The notes below the pieces were generated by a model. That model saw only the letters and a program-made list of their open reading frames with translations, made no database searches and was not told the DNA's origin. The position numbers and the translations under genes were made by a program. Positions 27,848 to 37,950 of a DNA stretch of 64,000 nucleotides are shown one piece after another. Origin of the DNA: Crocinitomicaceae bacterium. Lineage in GTDB: Bacteria > Bacteroidota > Bacteroidia > Flavobacteriales_D > Crocinitomicaceae. Position 1 is the stretch's first letter, and each line of letters begins with the position of its first letter. The DNA lies in assembly GCA_016708105.1 (NCBI GenBank), contig JADJGJ010000002.1:868001-932000 (forward strand), read 5' to 3'.

Positions 27848-28358
27848 AATTTGTTTGATTTTTACATGTTACCTCGTGCATTAATTCAGTCAGTTTTTCC
27901 CGTCCTCTGCGCAAGCGTTGTTTGATTGCTCCTTCTGAAACGCTTTGTATGTCCGCAATTTCTTTCAAACTGAATCCTACAATTTCAAATAGTAAAACGC
28001 ATTCCTTTTGATCTTCCGGCAATTGATTTAACAAGGTGTACAATAGTTTTATATCCATGTTTAAGTCTGGATCGTCATCACTTGTCAGATGATTAAACTG
28101 GTTGACGCTTTTAAAGTTTTCAGGTTTCTTTTTTTGTTTCAAATTTGAAATTACTCTCACACAAATACCAAACAGAAAACCAAGAAATGCTTTTTCAGAT
28201 CTCAATGAGCCAAGTTTGTCATAGGCAATTAATAGACTTTCATTCATGACATCCTGATAATCCATTTCACCATAAACGCGCGATCGACAGAATCTCTCAA
28301 ACCGTTCATGAACCGGTTCATAAAGTTGTAAAAAATGGTTCTGCCTTTCTTTGCTCAT
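27837..28358 (-). CDS. ECF-type RNA polymerase sigma factor
   Basis: A 173-residue sigma-70 family protein. Region 2 is seen in RFCRSRVYGEMDYQDVMNES and FLGFLFGICVRVISN, and region 4 in LKEIADIQSVSEGAIKQRLRRGRE (a helix-turn-helix, about residues 133-156). No region 1 or 3 is present. It differs clearly from the ECF factor at 7799. It should direct transcription of a small set of genes in response to a signal handled by the membrane FGE-fold protein encoded immediately downstream with an 11-bp overlap. I found no GGGGT/GATTGTC site in front of it, so its target promoter is not known. Confidence 0.88.
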   Translation of the reverse strand: MSKERQNHFLQLYEPVHERFERFCRSRVYGEMDYQDVMNESLLIAYDKLGSLRSEKAFLGFLFGICVRVISNLKQKKKPENFKSVNQFNHLTSDDDPDLNMDIKLLYTLLNQLPEDQKECVLLFEIVGFSLKEIADIQSVSEGAIKQRLRRGREKLTELMHEVTCKNQTNYEK

Positions 28359-28664
28359 TTTGTATAATTCACTCTTCTGTCAGTAAGTGTGGTAAAGTGG
28401 AAAGAAGTTACGGATATAATTTATTATTTTACAAATAGCGAATTATTTCGGCTGAATATGAGTGATTTATGATGCGTACAATTCTGCATTTAAGTGAATA
28501 TATGTAGTGAGGGAATTTCCATTTTTCCAACGCAGGTTACAACTTAATAACCTTAGAAAGTCTATTCTCTACGTTGGGAAAATGGGGTACAATTTTCTGC
28601 ACCTAACCGCATAATTTGGTCAACAACATAACGTTGGTTAACAAGCGTTGATAAATATACTCTT
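28359..28664. other. Divergent intergenic region with a structured element
   Basis: The 306 bp between the ECF sigma gene and the secreted hypothetical gene contain the nested inverted repeats described at 28519-28585. I see no ORF with support and no exact TAnnTTTG box. Confidence 0.55.
28519..28585 (+). repeat. Nested inverted repeat, possible structured RNA
   Basis: The arm CCATTTTTCCAACG (28519-28532) pairs with CGTTGGGAAAATGG (28572-28585) over 14 bp with a single U-G wobble when read as RNA. Inside the 39-nt spacer, AGGTTA and TAACCT can form a second 6-bp hairpin. No T-tract follows, so it is not an ordinary terminator. It could be a 5' leader structure for the gene at 28665, a small RNA or a remnant of a mobile palindrome. 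Confidence 0.5.
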
Positions 28665-29609
28665 ATGCGTTTAGTTTTATTTCTTTTGGTTTGTTGTTTG
28701 AATTTCGTAGGATTTTCTGGTCATATTTTAGATACACGCCATGTTTATAATCCGAACATCAATGCATGTTTTCAGGTTTTTAATAATAAAATCATCAAGT
28801 ATAACCCAGCTGATGATGAGGTAGAAACTGCACATTGTAAAGAGGCAAAACAAATATTCACCAATTGGCTTAGCAGTGCTGATTGTCCTTATTATTTTCA
28901 AGATATGGACACTACGCAATTCTACTATCAGTTTGTTGAGAATAAATTTTACGGTAAAAACAAAACCGGTGTCATACTGATTGTACCGGATGAAAAAATT
29001 GATTCTGCTTTCTATAAAGAGCTGGGTGGGGGATTGGAAATACCCGGTGAACGTTGCCTTGATTCAAAATGCTCATGGATTAACAATGGAGAGATATTTT
29101 CTTTTGTGGTTAATCATGCAACTTCAACGATTGAAGATTTTAAAAACTGGAGATTTGAAAAGGAGTATGAACAATTTGATCCCATGCACGCATATTATGC
29201 CCAGCTGACGATAAATTACAAATGTCCGGCTAAACAGTTAAAAGAAACCCGGTTGGTTTTGTTTGTACAAAATGAATTGAGAGAGGCAGTTGAAGTAGCG
29301 CAGAATACTCCAATTCTGTTGCCTAAAGGAAAAGTTTCATCACTGGTATATTATGTGAACGGGCAAGTGAAAGGAGTTTTTTGTTTTGATATGCGTATGA
29401 TTAGTAAACAATGTCCAATGCAATTTGAGAGTTCTGTTTATTTAAAAGACAAGTTAGGATACGAGAGAATTTTATTGGCGCAACCGCGCTGTGAAGGAAC
29501 TTATCCGGTAACGGTACTTGAAAAAAATGACCTGGAAGAATTGGTTGGCCTTGCATGGGGAACCATTGAAGAAACTGGCAGTATCACCGAATTTTCAGCC
29601 AGCAAATAA
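28665..29609 (+). CDS. Hypothetical secreted protein
   Basis: A 314-residue protein with a signal peptide (RLVLFLLVCCLNFVGFSG). I do not recognise the family. The mature part has many Cys residues (NACFQ, AHCKE, ADCPYY, ERCLDSKCSW, KCPAKQ, KQCPMQ, RCEGTY), suggesting disulfides, and a mix of strands and helices. There is no T9SS sorting domain. A C-terminal half pattern (ETRLVLFVQNELREAVEV, LLPKGKVSSLVYYVNG) suggests a beta-rich domain. It is divergent from the second ECF sigma gene and convergent with the Crp/Fnr gene 18 bp away. It could be a target of that sigma factor, but nothing in the sequence proves it. Confidence 0.72.
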   Translation: MRLVLFLLVCCLNFVGFSGHILDTRHVYNPNINACFQVFNNKIIKYNPADDEVETAHCKEAKQIFTNWLSSADCPYYFQDMDTTQFYYQFVENKFYGKNKTGVILIVPDEKIDSAFYKELGGGLEIPGERCLDSKCSWINNGEIFSFVVNHATSTIEDFKNWRFEKEYEQFDPMHAYYAQLTINYKCPAKQLKETRLVLFVQNELREAVEVAQNTPILLPKGKVSSLVYYVNGQVKGVFCFDMRMISKQCPMQFESSVYLKDKLGYERILLAQPRCEGTYPVTVLEKNDLEELVGLAWGTIEETGSITEFSASK

Positions 29610-29627
29610 GAAACTGATTAGATACAA

Positions 29628-30263
29628 TTAGTTAACCAATTCAAGTTTTCCACGACCAATCTTCAGCTTACCTGATTTTTCCATTCGTTTAAGAATGCGT
29701 GAAACAACTTCTCTTGAAGTATTCAAGTCTGTTGCAATTTCCTGATGTGATAGTTCTAGTGAAGTGCTGTTGTGTATTTCAGCTTTTTCTTTCAAATAAT
29801 TGGTGATACGTTCATCCATATTGTGGAAAGCAAGCATATCAACAACCTTGAGTACTTCTTCAAATTTTGCGTTGTAGGTATTGAGAATGAAATTACGCCA
29901 GCTTGAATATTTGACCATCCACTGATCAATGTATTTGATAGGTATTGCAAGAAAAATTGCTTTCTCTTCAACCACGGCTCGGATAGTACTTTTTTGATTA
30001 CCAAAACCTGATGTAATAGATGCGGCGCATGTGTTACCTGAGTGCACATAGTAGAGAAACATTTCATTCCCTTCAGCATCTTCACGTACAATTTTTAATG
30101 AGCCTTCAATGAGCAAGGGCATGTTTTGAATGGGTTCACCAATATCAATCAACATGTCGCCGGCTTCAACCTCATGAATAAAAGCAACTTTCATAATTTC
30201 TTCCACCAGCTCAGGCTCACTCAGCATGGGAAAATTTTCAGATAATACTTTTCTAAGGATCAT
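29628..30263 (-). CDS. Crp/Fnr family transcriptional regulator
   Basis: A 211-residue DNA-binding regulator. The cyclic-nucleotide-binding-like beta-roll occupies about residues 25-125 (EVEAGDMLIDIGEPIQNMPL, then EGSLKIVRE), followed by a dimerisation helix and a C-terminal winged helix (LSHQEIATDLNTSREVVSRI, about 166-185). The Cys cluster of oxygen-sensing FNR is absent (only one Cys, in NTCAAS), and the cAMP-contact residues of E. coli Crp are not evident, so the effector is unknown. It is transcribed alone, convergent with the secreted hypothetical gene. Confidence 0.92.
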   Translation of the reverse strand: MILRKVLSENFPMLSEPELVEEIMKVAFIHEVEAGDMLIDIGEPIQNMPLLIEGSLKIVREDAEGNEMFLYYVHSGNTCAASITSGFGNQKSTIRAVVEEKAIFLAIPIKYIDQWMVKYSSWRNFILNTYNAKFEEVLKVVDMLAFHNMDERITNYLKEKAEIHNSTSLELSHQEIATDLNTSREVVSRILKRMEKSGKLKIGRGKLELVN

Positions 30264-30459
30264 GGCTTAAAGATAGGGAAAAAATGGGTTTACATACGCA
30301 CTTCATGCTGCGGCATTTGAGTTCAGCGCTTGCTACTGGTTTAATTCCAATTTACTTTACAAACAAAAAGAGGGATGATACGGCACGCCTTATCGGTGAA
30401 CCTGTAACATTTCTCCCCAAATACGTATAGTAAGGAATGATTTTTGCCTGATTACCTAT

Positions 30460-31332
30460 ATGCGCGTGTTAATTTTAGTAGCAATTTTTTTAGTGGCTGA
30501 TGCAGCGCATGGTCAACTTAATTTTTTGGAGGGAACCTGGCAGGGTATCATTACAACAAATCCTGATGGTTATAAAAAAGGTGCGGCTATTTGGTTTGAT
30601 TTTGCGATTGACAAAACAAGTGGCGACATGAAAGGCGAGTCAAGACTTGAAACACCGTTTACGAAATATTTTGCGTACAAAAACATTAAGGGCAAGGCTG
30701 AGAGTAAAAACAAAATTTTATTTGAAGATGTGATTATTGGTTTGCAAAAAAACACCAGTGGAAAGGTGTGGTGCACAAACAAGGGCACGCTTGAATACAA
30801 TGATTCAACAGGATATTTGAGTGGCACTTGGACATCTATTGACTGCAAGAGGGCGAGTGGAAAGATTGTGCTGTATAGATCAAAATACGAAATGTCACGC
30901 ACAGATACAACCAGCTTGTATCACTCATGGTTTAATAATTTGGTGACGGATTTGGAAAGAGGTTGGAATGCGTACTATGTGCGTGAAGCGGAGATGAAAA
31001 ATTTTGAGTTTGTGCCGGTGTATTTTGATCATGATAAAGATAGTTTGAAGCCGGAGTTTGAACCTTATTTAAAAAACATGGCACGCATTGTAAATTCACA
31101 TAGTGATTTGCGAATTAAAATTATTGGTCACACTGATTCAAATGGAACAGATGAATACAACGTAGACTTGTCAAAACGAAGGGCTGAAAAAGTGAAACAA
31201 TTTTTGATTTCAGAAGGCGTGAGAGAAGATAAAATTATCATTGAATTCCGCGGTGAAAATGACCCTGCAACTACCAATGAAACGCTGGAAGGAAAAAGTA
31301 AAAACCGAAGGGTGGATTTTGAGTTTGTTTGA
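30460..31332 (+). CDS. OmpA family protein
   Basis: A 290-residue envelope protein. A signal peptide (RVLILVAIFLVADAAHG) precedes an N-terminal domain of about 130 residues that looks like a small lipocalin-like barrel (FLEGTWQGIITTN, SGYLSGTWTSIDCKRA style). The C-terminal third is a peptidoglycan-binding OmpA domain: VYFDHDKDSLKPEFEPYL, then IKIIGHTDSNGTDEYN and LSKRRAEKVKQFLISEGV and a final KNRRVDFEF. The conserved Asp and Arg that hold diaminopimelate in OmpA domains fall in GHTDSNG and NRRVDF. It probably tethers the envelope to the cell wall. The downstream side runs directly into the repeat array. Confidence 0.9.
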   Translation: MRVLILVAIFLVADAAHGQLNFLEGTWQGIITTNPDGYKKGAAIWFDFAIDKTSGDMKGESRLETPFTKYFAYKNIKGKAESKNKILFEDVIIGLQKNTSGKVWCTNKGTLEYNDSTGYLSGTWTSIDCKRASGKIVLYRSKYEMSRTDTTSLYHSWFNNLVTDLERGWNAYYVREAEMKNFEFVPVYFDHDKDSLKPEFEPYLKNMARIVNSHSDLRIKIIGHTDSNGTDEYNVDLSKRRAEKVKQFLISEGVREDKIIIEFRGENDPATTNETLEGKSKNRRVDFEFV

Positions 31333-31336
31333 TGGT

Positions 31337-32218
31337 TTAGGACTTAGGACATAGGTATTAGGGCTTAGAGGTGATTTTTTGATCTAATTTTTTTTAACCA
31401 ACGGAGCACTTTCCTATTTCTTCAAAATAACTTTTTGCATCTCTCCATGTACCTTAGTTCAAGTATCCGAGCATTAAACAATTTGTAAATTTTCCCTAAC
31501 CCCTAAGTCCTAACGCCTAACCTCTGATAGGGCTTAGGTTTTGGGGATTAGGGCTTAGAGGTGATTTTTTGATCTAATTTTTTTTAACCAACGGAGCACT
31601 TTCCTATTTCTTCAAAATGACTTTGTACATCTCTCCATGTACCCTAGTTCACGTATCCGAGCATTGAACAATTCGTAAATTTTCCCTAACCCCTAAGTTC
31701 TAACTCCTAAGTCCTAACCCCTAAGTCCTAACGCCTAACCTCTGATAGGGCTTAGGTTTTGGGGATTAGGGCTTAGAGGTGATTTTTTTGATCTAATTTT
31801 TTTTTTTACAAACGGAGCACTTTCCTATTTCTTCAAAATGACTTTGTACATCTCTCCATGTACCCTAGTTCACGTATCCGAGCATTGAACAATTTGTAAA
31901 TTTTCCCTAACCCCTAAGTCCTAAGTCCTAACCCCTAAGTCCTAACGCCTAACCTCTGATAGGGCTTAGGTTTTGGGGATTAGGGCTTAGAGGTGATTTT
32001 TTTGATCTAATTTTTTTTACCAATGGAGCACTTTCCTATTTCTTCAAAATGACTTTGTACATCTCTCCATGTACCCTAGTTCACGTATCCGAGCATTGAA
32101 CAATTCGTAAATTTTCCCTAACCCCTAAGTTCTAACTCCTAAGTCCTAACCCCTAAGTCCTAACGCCTAAGTCCTAACGCCTAAGTCCTAACCCCTAACC
32201 CCTAAGTCCTAACGCCTA
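31337..32218. repeat. Array of four ~190-230-bp direct repeats with CCTAAGTCCTAAC sub-repeats
   Basis: Four units begin with GGGCTTAGAGGTGATTTTTT at 31361, 31551, 31769 and 31983. Each has a near-identical ~115-bp body (landmark GTATCCGAGCATTGAACAAT) and then a run of 14-bp-type sub-repeats CCTAAGTCCTAAC whose number varies, which explains the different unit lengths (190, 218, 214 and about 233 bp). The edges are inverted relative to each other: GGTTTAGGACTTAGGAC at the left, CCTAAGTCCTAACGCCTA at the right. The right edge supplies the stop codon of the FKBP gene (32216-32218). No gene is supported inside. Confidence 0.9.
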
Positions 32219-33148
32219 CCTAAATTTCCTCACCTCAATAAGTTCAACATCAAAAACGAGGGTACTGAAGGGTTCAATAGGGCCGCTGCCTGCTTCTCCG
32301 TAAGCTAGTTGATAAGGCATGAACAAACGATATTGTGCTCCCTCATTCATGAGTAATAACCCTTCTTGCCAACCCGGCACTAATCCCATGGGAGTAAATT
32401 GAGCCGGTATTCCGCTGGGAATGGTACTTTCAAATTCACGTCCGTCTAAAAATCTTCCGGTGTAATGCACTACGCAGGTATCTGTAATGTTAGGCTTTAT
32501 GCCTTTGCCTTGTTTGTATACAATGTATTGCAGTCCGCTTTCAGTAACAACTACGCTGTCACGACTTGCATTTTCAGCCAGAAAAAATTCTCCGTCTTCA
32601 CGGTTGAGGTTGGAGTAGTAGTTTGCTACTTCTGTACGCGCAGTGATAAGATCTACTGAAGGTGGTCTGTTGAGCATGCCGTCTTGAACGCCGGTTACCA
32701 GCAAGTCAACATCAATGGTTTGATCAATGCCACGACCAACTAAAGAACTAACTAATACATACCCCTCTTCAAGTCCGACGGCGTAGCTGGCATCTGCTTT
32801 TGAAACTACAGATTCATCTACACTTCCATCCGGTCTCAAATAATTTTCAAAAATAGAATCACTTGATTCAAATGGAATGCGTAGTGGGTTGCCAAGTAAA
32901 AAATCAACCATACCTGAAGATATCTGACTGATGTCAAATTTCTGTTTGTTTTCTGGCGAACCGTATATGCCGAGTGCTGTAAATCCATGATCTAATCCTA
33001 TACAATATGAAACCTTCTGATTGTAATCTTCAAATTCAATTTTATTTTGATTATCATGGGTAATGATAGTATGATCTGTTTCTCCGCTGCAAGCAAAAAA
33101 CAGCAAGCTCAATACAAGGCAATGGATAAAGAACAGAAATTTTTTCAT
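32216..33148 (-). CDS. FKBP-type peptidyl-prolyl isomerase lipoprotein
   Basis: A 310-residue lipoprotein; the ATG at 33148 gives MKKFLFF and lipobox FFAC (Cys20), so I prefer it to a TTG six codons upstream. The region about 30-180 is an FKBP N-terminal/dimerisation-like segment with the same YCIGLDHGF and ASYAVGLEEGYVL patterns twice. The FKBP catalytic domain is C-terminal (about 205-308): VVHYTGRFLDGREFEST, GWQEGLLLMNEGAQYRLFMP and LAYGEAGSGPI. It should fold proline-containing proteins in the envelope. The stop codon lies inside the repeat array, and the gene is 10 bp downstream of a second FKBP gene on the same strand. Confidence 0.92.
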   Translation of the reverse strand: MKKFLFFIHCLVLSLLFFACSGETDHTIITHDNQNKIEFEDYNQKVSYCIGLDHGFTALGIYGSPENKQKFDISQISSGMVDFLLGNPLRIPFESSDSIFENYLRPDGSVDESVVSKADASYAVGLEEGYVLVSSLVGRGIDQTIDVDLLVTGVQDGMLNRPPSVDLITARTEVANYYSNLNREDGEFFLAENASRDSVVVTESGLQYIVYKQGKGIKPNITDTCVVHYTGRFLDGREFESTIPSGIPAQFTPMGLVPGWQEGLLLMNEGAQYRLFMPYQLAYGEAGSGPIEPFSTLVFDVELIEVRKFR

Positions 33149-33158
33149 ACTGGTTTTT

Positions 33159-33758
33159 TTATGCAATACTCAATAATTCTACTTCAAAAATTAATGCCAT
33201 AAAAGGTTTGATGGGTCCGCCCGGATGTGGGTTTGCACCATAAGCCAAGTCTTGCGGAATGAATAATTTCCATTTTGATCCTTGCGGCATTAATTGCAGT
33301 GCTTCGGTCCATCCTTTGATTACTTGGGTTACTCCAAAACTTGCAGGTTGCTGGCGCTGTACTGATGAATCAAAAACGGTTCCGTCAATGAGTGTGCCGT
33401 GATAATGCACAGTAACATGTGAGTTCATGGTTGGTTGCTGACCATTGCCTGCAGTGATGATTTCATATTGCAAACCTGATGGCAAAGTAATTACTTCTTT
33501 ACGTTGCGCATTTGATTTCAGAAACTCATCGCCTTCTTTTTGATAGGCTTCAAATTTTGATGCTGATGCCTGTTGAATAAATTCTTGTATGATTTGATTT
33601 GCCTGCTGAGGTGAAAATTTTGGTTGCTCTTGTGCAAATACCGCTTTCATTCCGCTTACAAATTGATCAATATCAATGCTGCCCAACTCTTGGTTTTCTA
33701 AACTATAGGCTACGCTCATGCCAACACAATAGCTGGCGTCAGATTTTAAATTGCTCAT
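33159..33758 (-). CDS. FKBP-type peptidyl-prolyl cis-trans isomerase (FKBP22-like)
   Basis: A 199-residue isomerase without a signal peptide, so probably cytoplasmic or, less likely, exported by an unseen route. Residues ~5-95 are the FKBP N-terminal dimerisation domain (SYCVGMSVAYSLENQEL), and residues ~105-198 the catalytic domain (VTVHYHGTLIDGTVFDSS, GWTEALQLMPQGSKWKLFIP, LAYGANPHPGG). The architecture is that of FklB/FKBP22. It precedes the FKBP lipoprotein gene with a 10-bp gap, so the two form an operon, with the first product in the cytoplasm and the second in the envelope. Confidence 0.92.
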   Translation of the reverse strand: MSNLKSDASYCVGMSVAYSLENQELGSIDIDQFVSGMKAVFAQEQPKFSPQQANQIIQEFIQQASASKFEAYQKEGDEFLKSNAQRKEVITLPSGLQYEIITAGNGQQPTMNSHVTVHYHGTLIDGTVFDSSVQRQQPASFGVTQVIKGWTEALQLMPQGSKWKLFIPQDLAYGANPHPGGPIKPFMALIFEVELLSIA

Positions 33759-33771
33759 GAATTTTTTTTTA

Positions 33772-33779
33772 CAAAGATA
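33772..33779 (-). promoter_or_regulatory. Putative -7 promoter box for the FKBP operon
   Basis: Reads TATCTTTG on the minus strand, matching TAnnTTTG, 13 nt upstream of the ATG of the first FKBP gene. This would leave a very short leader. Confidence 0.45.
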
Positions 33780-33886
33780 GGGATTGATTTGGTCTCAGCA
33801 TGATTCTGTTTTGTTGGTTTACATAAAAGTAAAGATAATGAAGACAGGAGCTTAAGAGAATTTTTAATCTGAATCAAGATAGGAGA

Positions 33887-34528
33887 TTAAAAGTGGTAAC
33901 TCAGCGTGAATCCAAACGGACTGCTATTGAATGTTGTTGTTTTTTGGTAATCTTCAGTGAGATTGAAGTTTTTTGTATCATCAAACCAACGTTGTCCTAA
34001 TTGATAAAATGCTTGGTATGAAATTCTGAAATGCTCTCTTGCAATTATTTCAACCCCCAGATTGATACCTGCTAACCAAGTTCTGTAATGTTGGCTAATT
34101 TGAAAATCAGATGACCAGCCTCCGGTGAAAATTCCTTCATAATCACCAAAACCGGCAAGACCTCGTAATTCAATAAAAGGTTTGACTGGAAAATGACTGC
34201 CGGATAAAAACAGGTATTTCACGCCGAGATAAAAATTAAATTCTCTCATCCAAGAATCACCCATTGGTACGTCTGCACAACTTCTACAATATTCATGCAG
34301 TTGATTTGCTGCGTATTCAAGATTGGTAGTCAAACGGAATGATGACCAACCGGTTTCAAAGGATAGATTAGTAACCAGCTTTGGTTCAAACTCATCACCT
34401 TGAGTAAGGTCGTTTAACTCAATTCTGAAAAGTGAAATGCCAATTTGAGAATTGTCTTTGAGTTGCGCTAATGAACTTGTTGCAGAGAAGATAAGAGAAC
34501 AACATATCAAGTTAAGTCGCAAATTCAT
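33887..34528 (-). CDS. Predicted outer-membrane beta-barrel protein, function unknown
   Basis: I place the start at the ATG at 34528, giving 213 residues with signal peptide MNLRLNLICCSLIFSATSSLAQ; a TTG two codons upstream is the alternative. The mature part alternates polar and aromatic residues (WSSFRLTTNLEYAANQ, FNFYLGVKYLFLSGSHF, HFRISYQAFYQLGQRWF) and ends with TLSYHF, the terminal Phe expected for an outer-membrane barrel of about 8-10 strands. No named family is recognised. Confidence 0.72.
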   Translation of the reverse strand: MNLRLNLICCSLIFSATSSLAQLKDNSQIGISLFRIELNDLTQGDEFEPKLVTNLSFETGWSSFRLTTNLEYAANQLHEYCRSCADVPMGDSWMREFNFYLGVKYLFLSGSHFPVKPFIELRGLAGFGDYEGIFTGGWSSDFQISQHYRTWLAGINLGVEIIAREHFRISYQAFYQLGQRWFDDTKNFNLTEDYQKTTTFNSSPFGFTLSYHF

Positions 34529-34591
34529 GTACAAAATTTTAAAAGTTTTTTGAACAAGTTTTTGACGCTGATTTATTCAGTTCACTATGCA

Positions 34592-35332
34592 TCAATCATC
34601 AAATCCCGGGCGAATGAATTTAGGTGCATTCGGAAAATCAGCAAGCAACAATTTTCTGGCGCGGTCAAGTAGTACTAAGCAATTCCAACAATCATCTTCC
34701 ATTTCAGGAAAGTGTTTAATCAAAATTTCCCATGCCGGAAAACATTTTTCAATACAAAGCAAAGCAACTTTTGCAACGCCGTTATAGTGAGATTGAATTT
34801 CAGAAGTTTCATTTTCAAGTTGTCCAAAACTCATGTAAGCCATGGTAATTTTGACGGGAATTTGAGTTTCATACCACATGATAGTTTCCATGGCGTGGTG
34901 TACTTCTCTTACAATTTCAGAGTCACCTTTTAATCCAAGCTCAGCGCGATTTTCCAGATTGGTTTTGAATACATTCAATTCTTTGGCATACTTCGCCCGG
35001 ATATCTGCAGCTTTTTTTCTGTAATCAAGTGCCAACTTAGAAGTAATATTGGTGCGCGCATGTAGCTTATTGTATTCACGACGTGCTGCCCATGCAGGGT
35101 CTTCTTTTTGCAAATCTTCTAAGGGAACATTATTCTTTTTTGCCCAATTTACCAGCATAGACATGGTCTTACTGAAATTCTCATGAACTACAGCAAGAGA
35201 TTCTTCGGTATTCATTTCTTTCTCATCAGGAATAAAAATTTCACACCGAGAAGTCATCTGACAGCGTTCACACCAACGATCACAATAATTGAAAATGCCT
35301 GGTATTTTAGTTTTGGGGGTACTGATATCCAA
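34592..35332 (-). CDS. Hypothetical protein with N-terminal Cys cluster
   Basis: A 246-residue soluble protein with no signal peptide. The start is TTG at 35332; the frame is open for 12 more codons upstream without ATG, so the exact start is uncertain. Near the N-terminus four Cys in the pattern C-x3-C-x2-C-x5-C (YCDRWCERCQMTSRC, residues 17-30) could bind zinc or an iron-sulfur cluster. The rest is predicted mainly alpha-helical (KLALDYRKKAADIRAKY, MEDDCWNCLVLLDRARKLL). I do not recognise a characterised family. It is upstream of a barrel gene but separated by 63 bp. Confidence 0.68.
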   Translation of the reverse strand: MDISTPKTKIPGIFNYCDRWCERCQMTSRCEIFIPDEKEMNTEESLAVVHENFSKTMSMLVNWAKKNNVPLEDLQKEDPAWAARREYNKLHARTNITSKLALDYRKKAADIRAKYAKELNVFKTNLENRAELGLKGDSEIVREVHHAMETIMWYETQIPVKITMAYMSFGQLENETSEIQSHYNGVAKVALLCIEKCFPAWEILIKHFPEMEDDCWNCLVLLDRARKLLLADFPNAPKFIRPGFDD

Positions 35333-35488
35333 TTGTTTTAGAGTGCGAATATAACTAAAATTATATGTTCAAGCCGGAAAGAGTTAACCAAAATTGCACA
35401 ATTCATGCACAGAATCAATGGTTTGGCAAACTAAGTCTTATCCTAACGTATCAATAAGATTTCCGAACGCAGAGACAAATCAGAATAT

Positions 35489-35920
35489 TCAATTTCTCTT
35501 AACTGCAAAAATATCGTTGATTTCAGCACGCTTAAATTCGGGATCATCGGTCCAAGTTTCTTTGGGAACAATTTTAAACGGCAAATAAAAAAGCGGAAGG
35601 TTTGGTTCACTCGTATGCGTTAAATCAAAAGCAATGGCATCAATTGTTTCATTTTCATTCACTGTTACACGCACTTCATAGCTGATACAATAACCCGTGA
35701 TATTTTTATTTTCAAATTCGGTTTTACAATAGGTATTGAGTGCGTCAACCACTTTGTGTAATTGCGGAATATTGTTTTTATCAATTTCCATTTCAAGTGG
35801 ATGCACGTTGCCGGCACGATCAATAAATGCTCCAAACGGATAACAATCACCTGTTTCATTCAAAAGCTCAGTGGCATATTCGGTCACATGATCCAGCATT
35901 TTTTTTATTTCTTCATGCAT
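35489..35920 (-). CDS. Hypothetical conserved protein
   Basis: A 143-residue soluble protein without signal peptide or membrane helix. The sequence is acidic; GDCYPFGAFIDRAGNVHPLE followed by alternating strands (GYCISYEVRVTVNENETIDA, IAFDLTHTSEPNL) suggests a small alpha/beta fold. A similar 'FPFGAxxxxxGxVxxL' pattern occurs in several uncharacterised bacterial proteins, but I cannot name the family. It begins 8 bp after the uvrB stop on the same strand, so it is probably the last gene of a transcript hypothetical-uvrB-this gene. Confidence 0.72.
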   Translation of the reverse strand: MHEEIKKMLDHVTEYATELLNETGDCYPFGAFIDRAGNVHPLEMEIDKNNIPQLHKVVDALNTYCKTEFENKNITGYCISYEVRVTVNENETIDAIAFDLTHTSEPNLPLFYLPFKIVPKETWTDDPEFKRAEINDIFAVKRN

Positions 35921-35928
35921 GATAAAGC

Positions 35929-37949
<2,021 letters not shown>

Positions 37950-37950
<1 letters not shown>

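Noticed and set aside
31337..32218. Repeat array considered as a CRISPR
   Set aside because: Units are far too long, there are no regular unique spacers and no cas genes are in the window.
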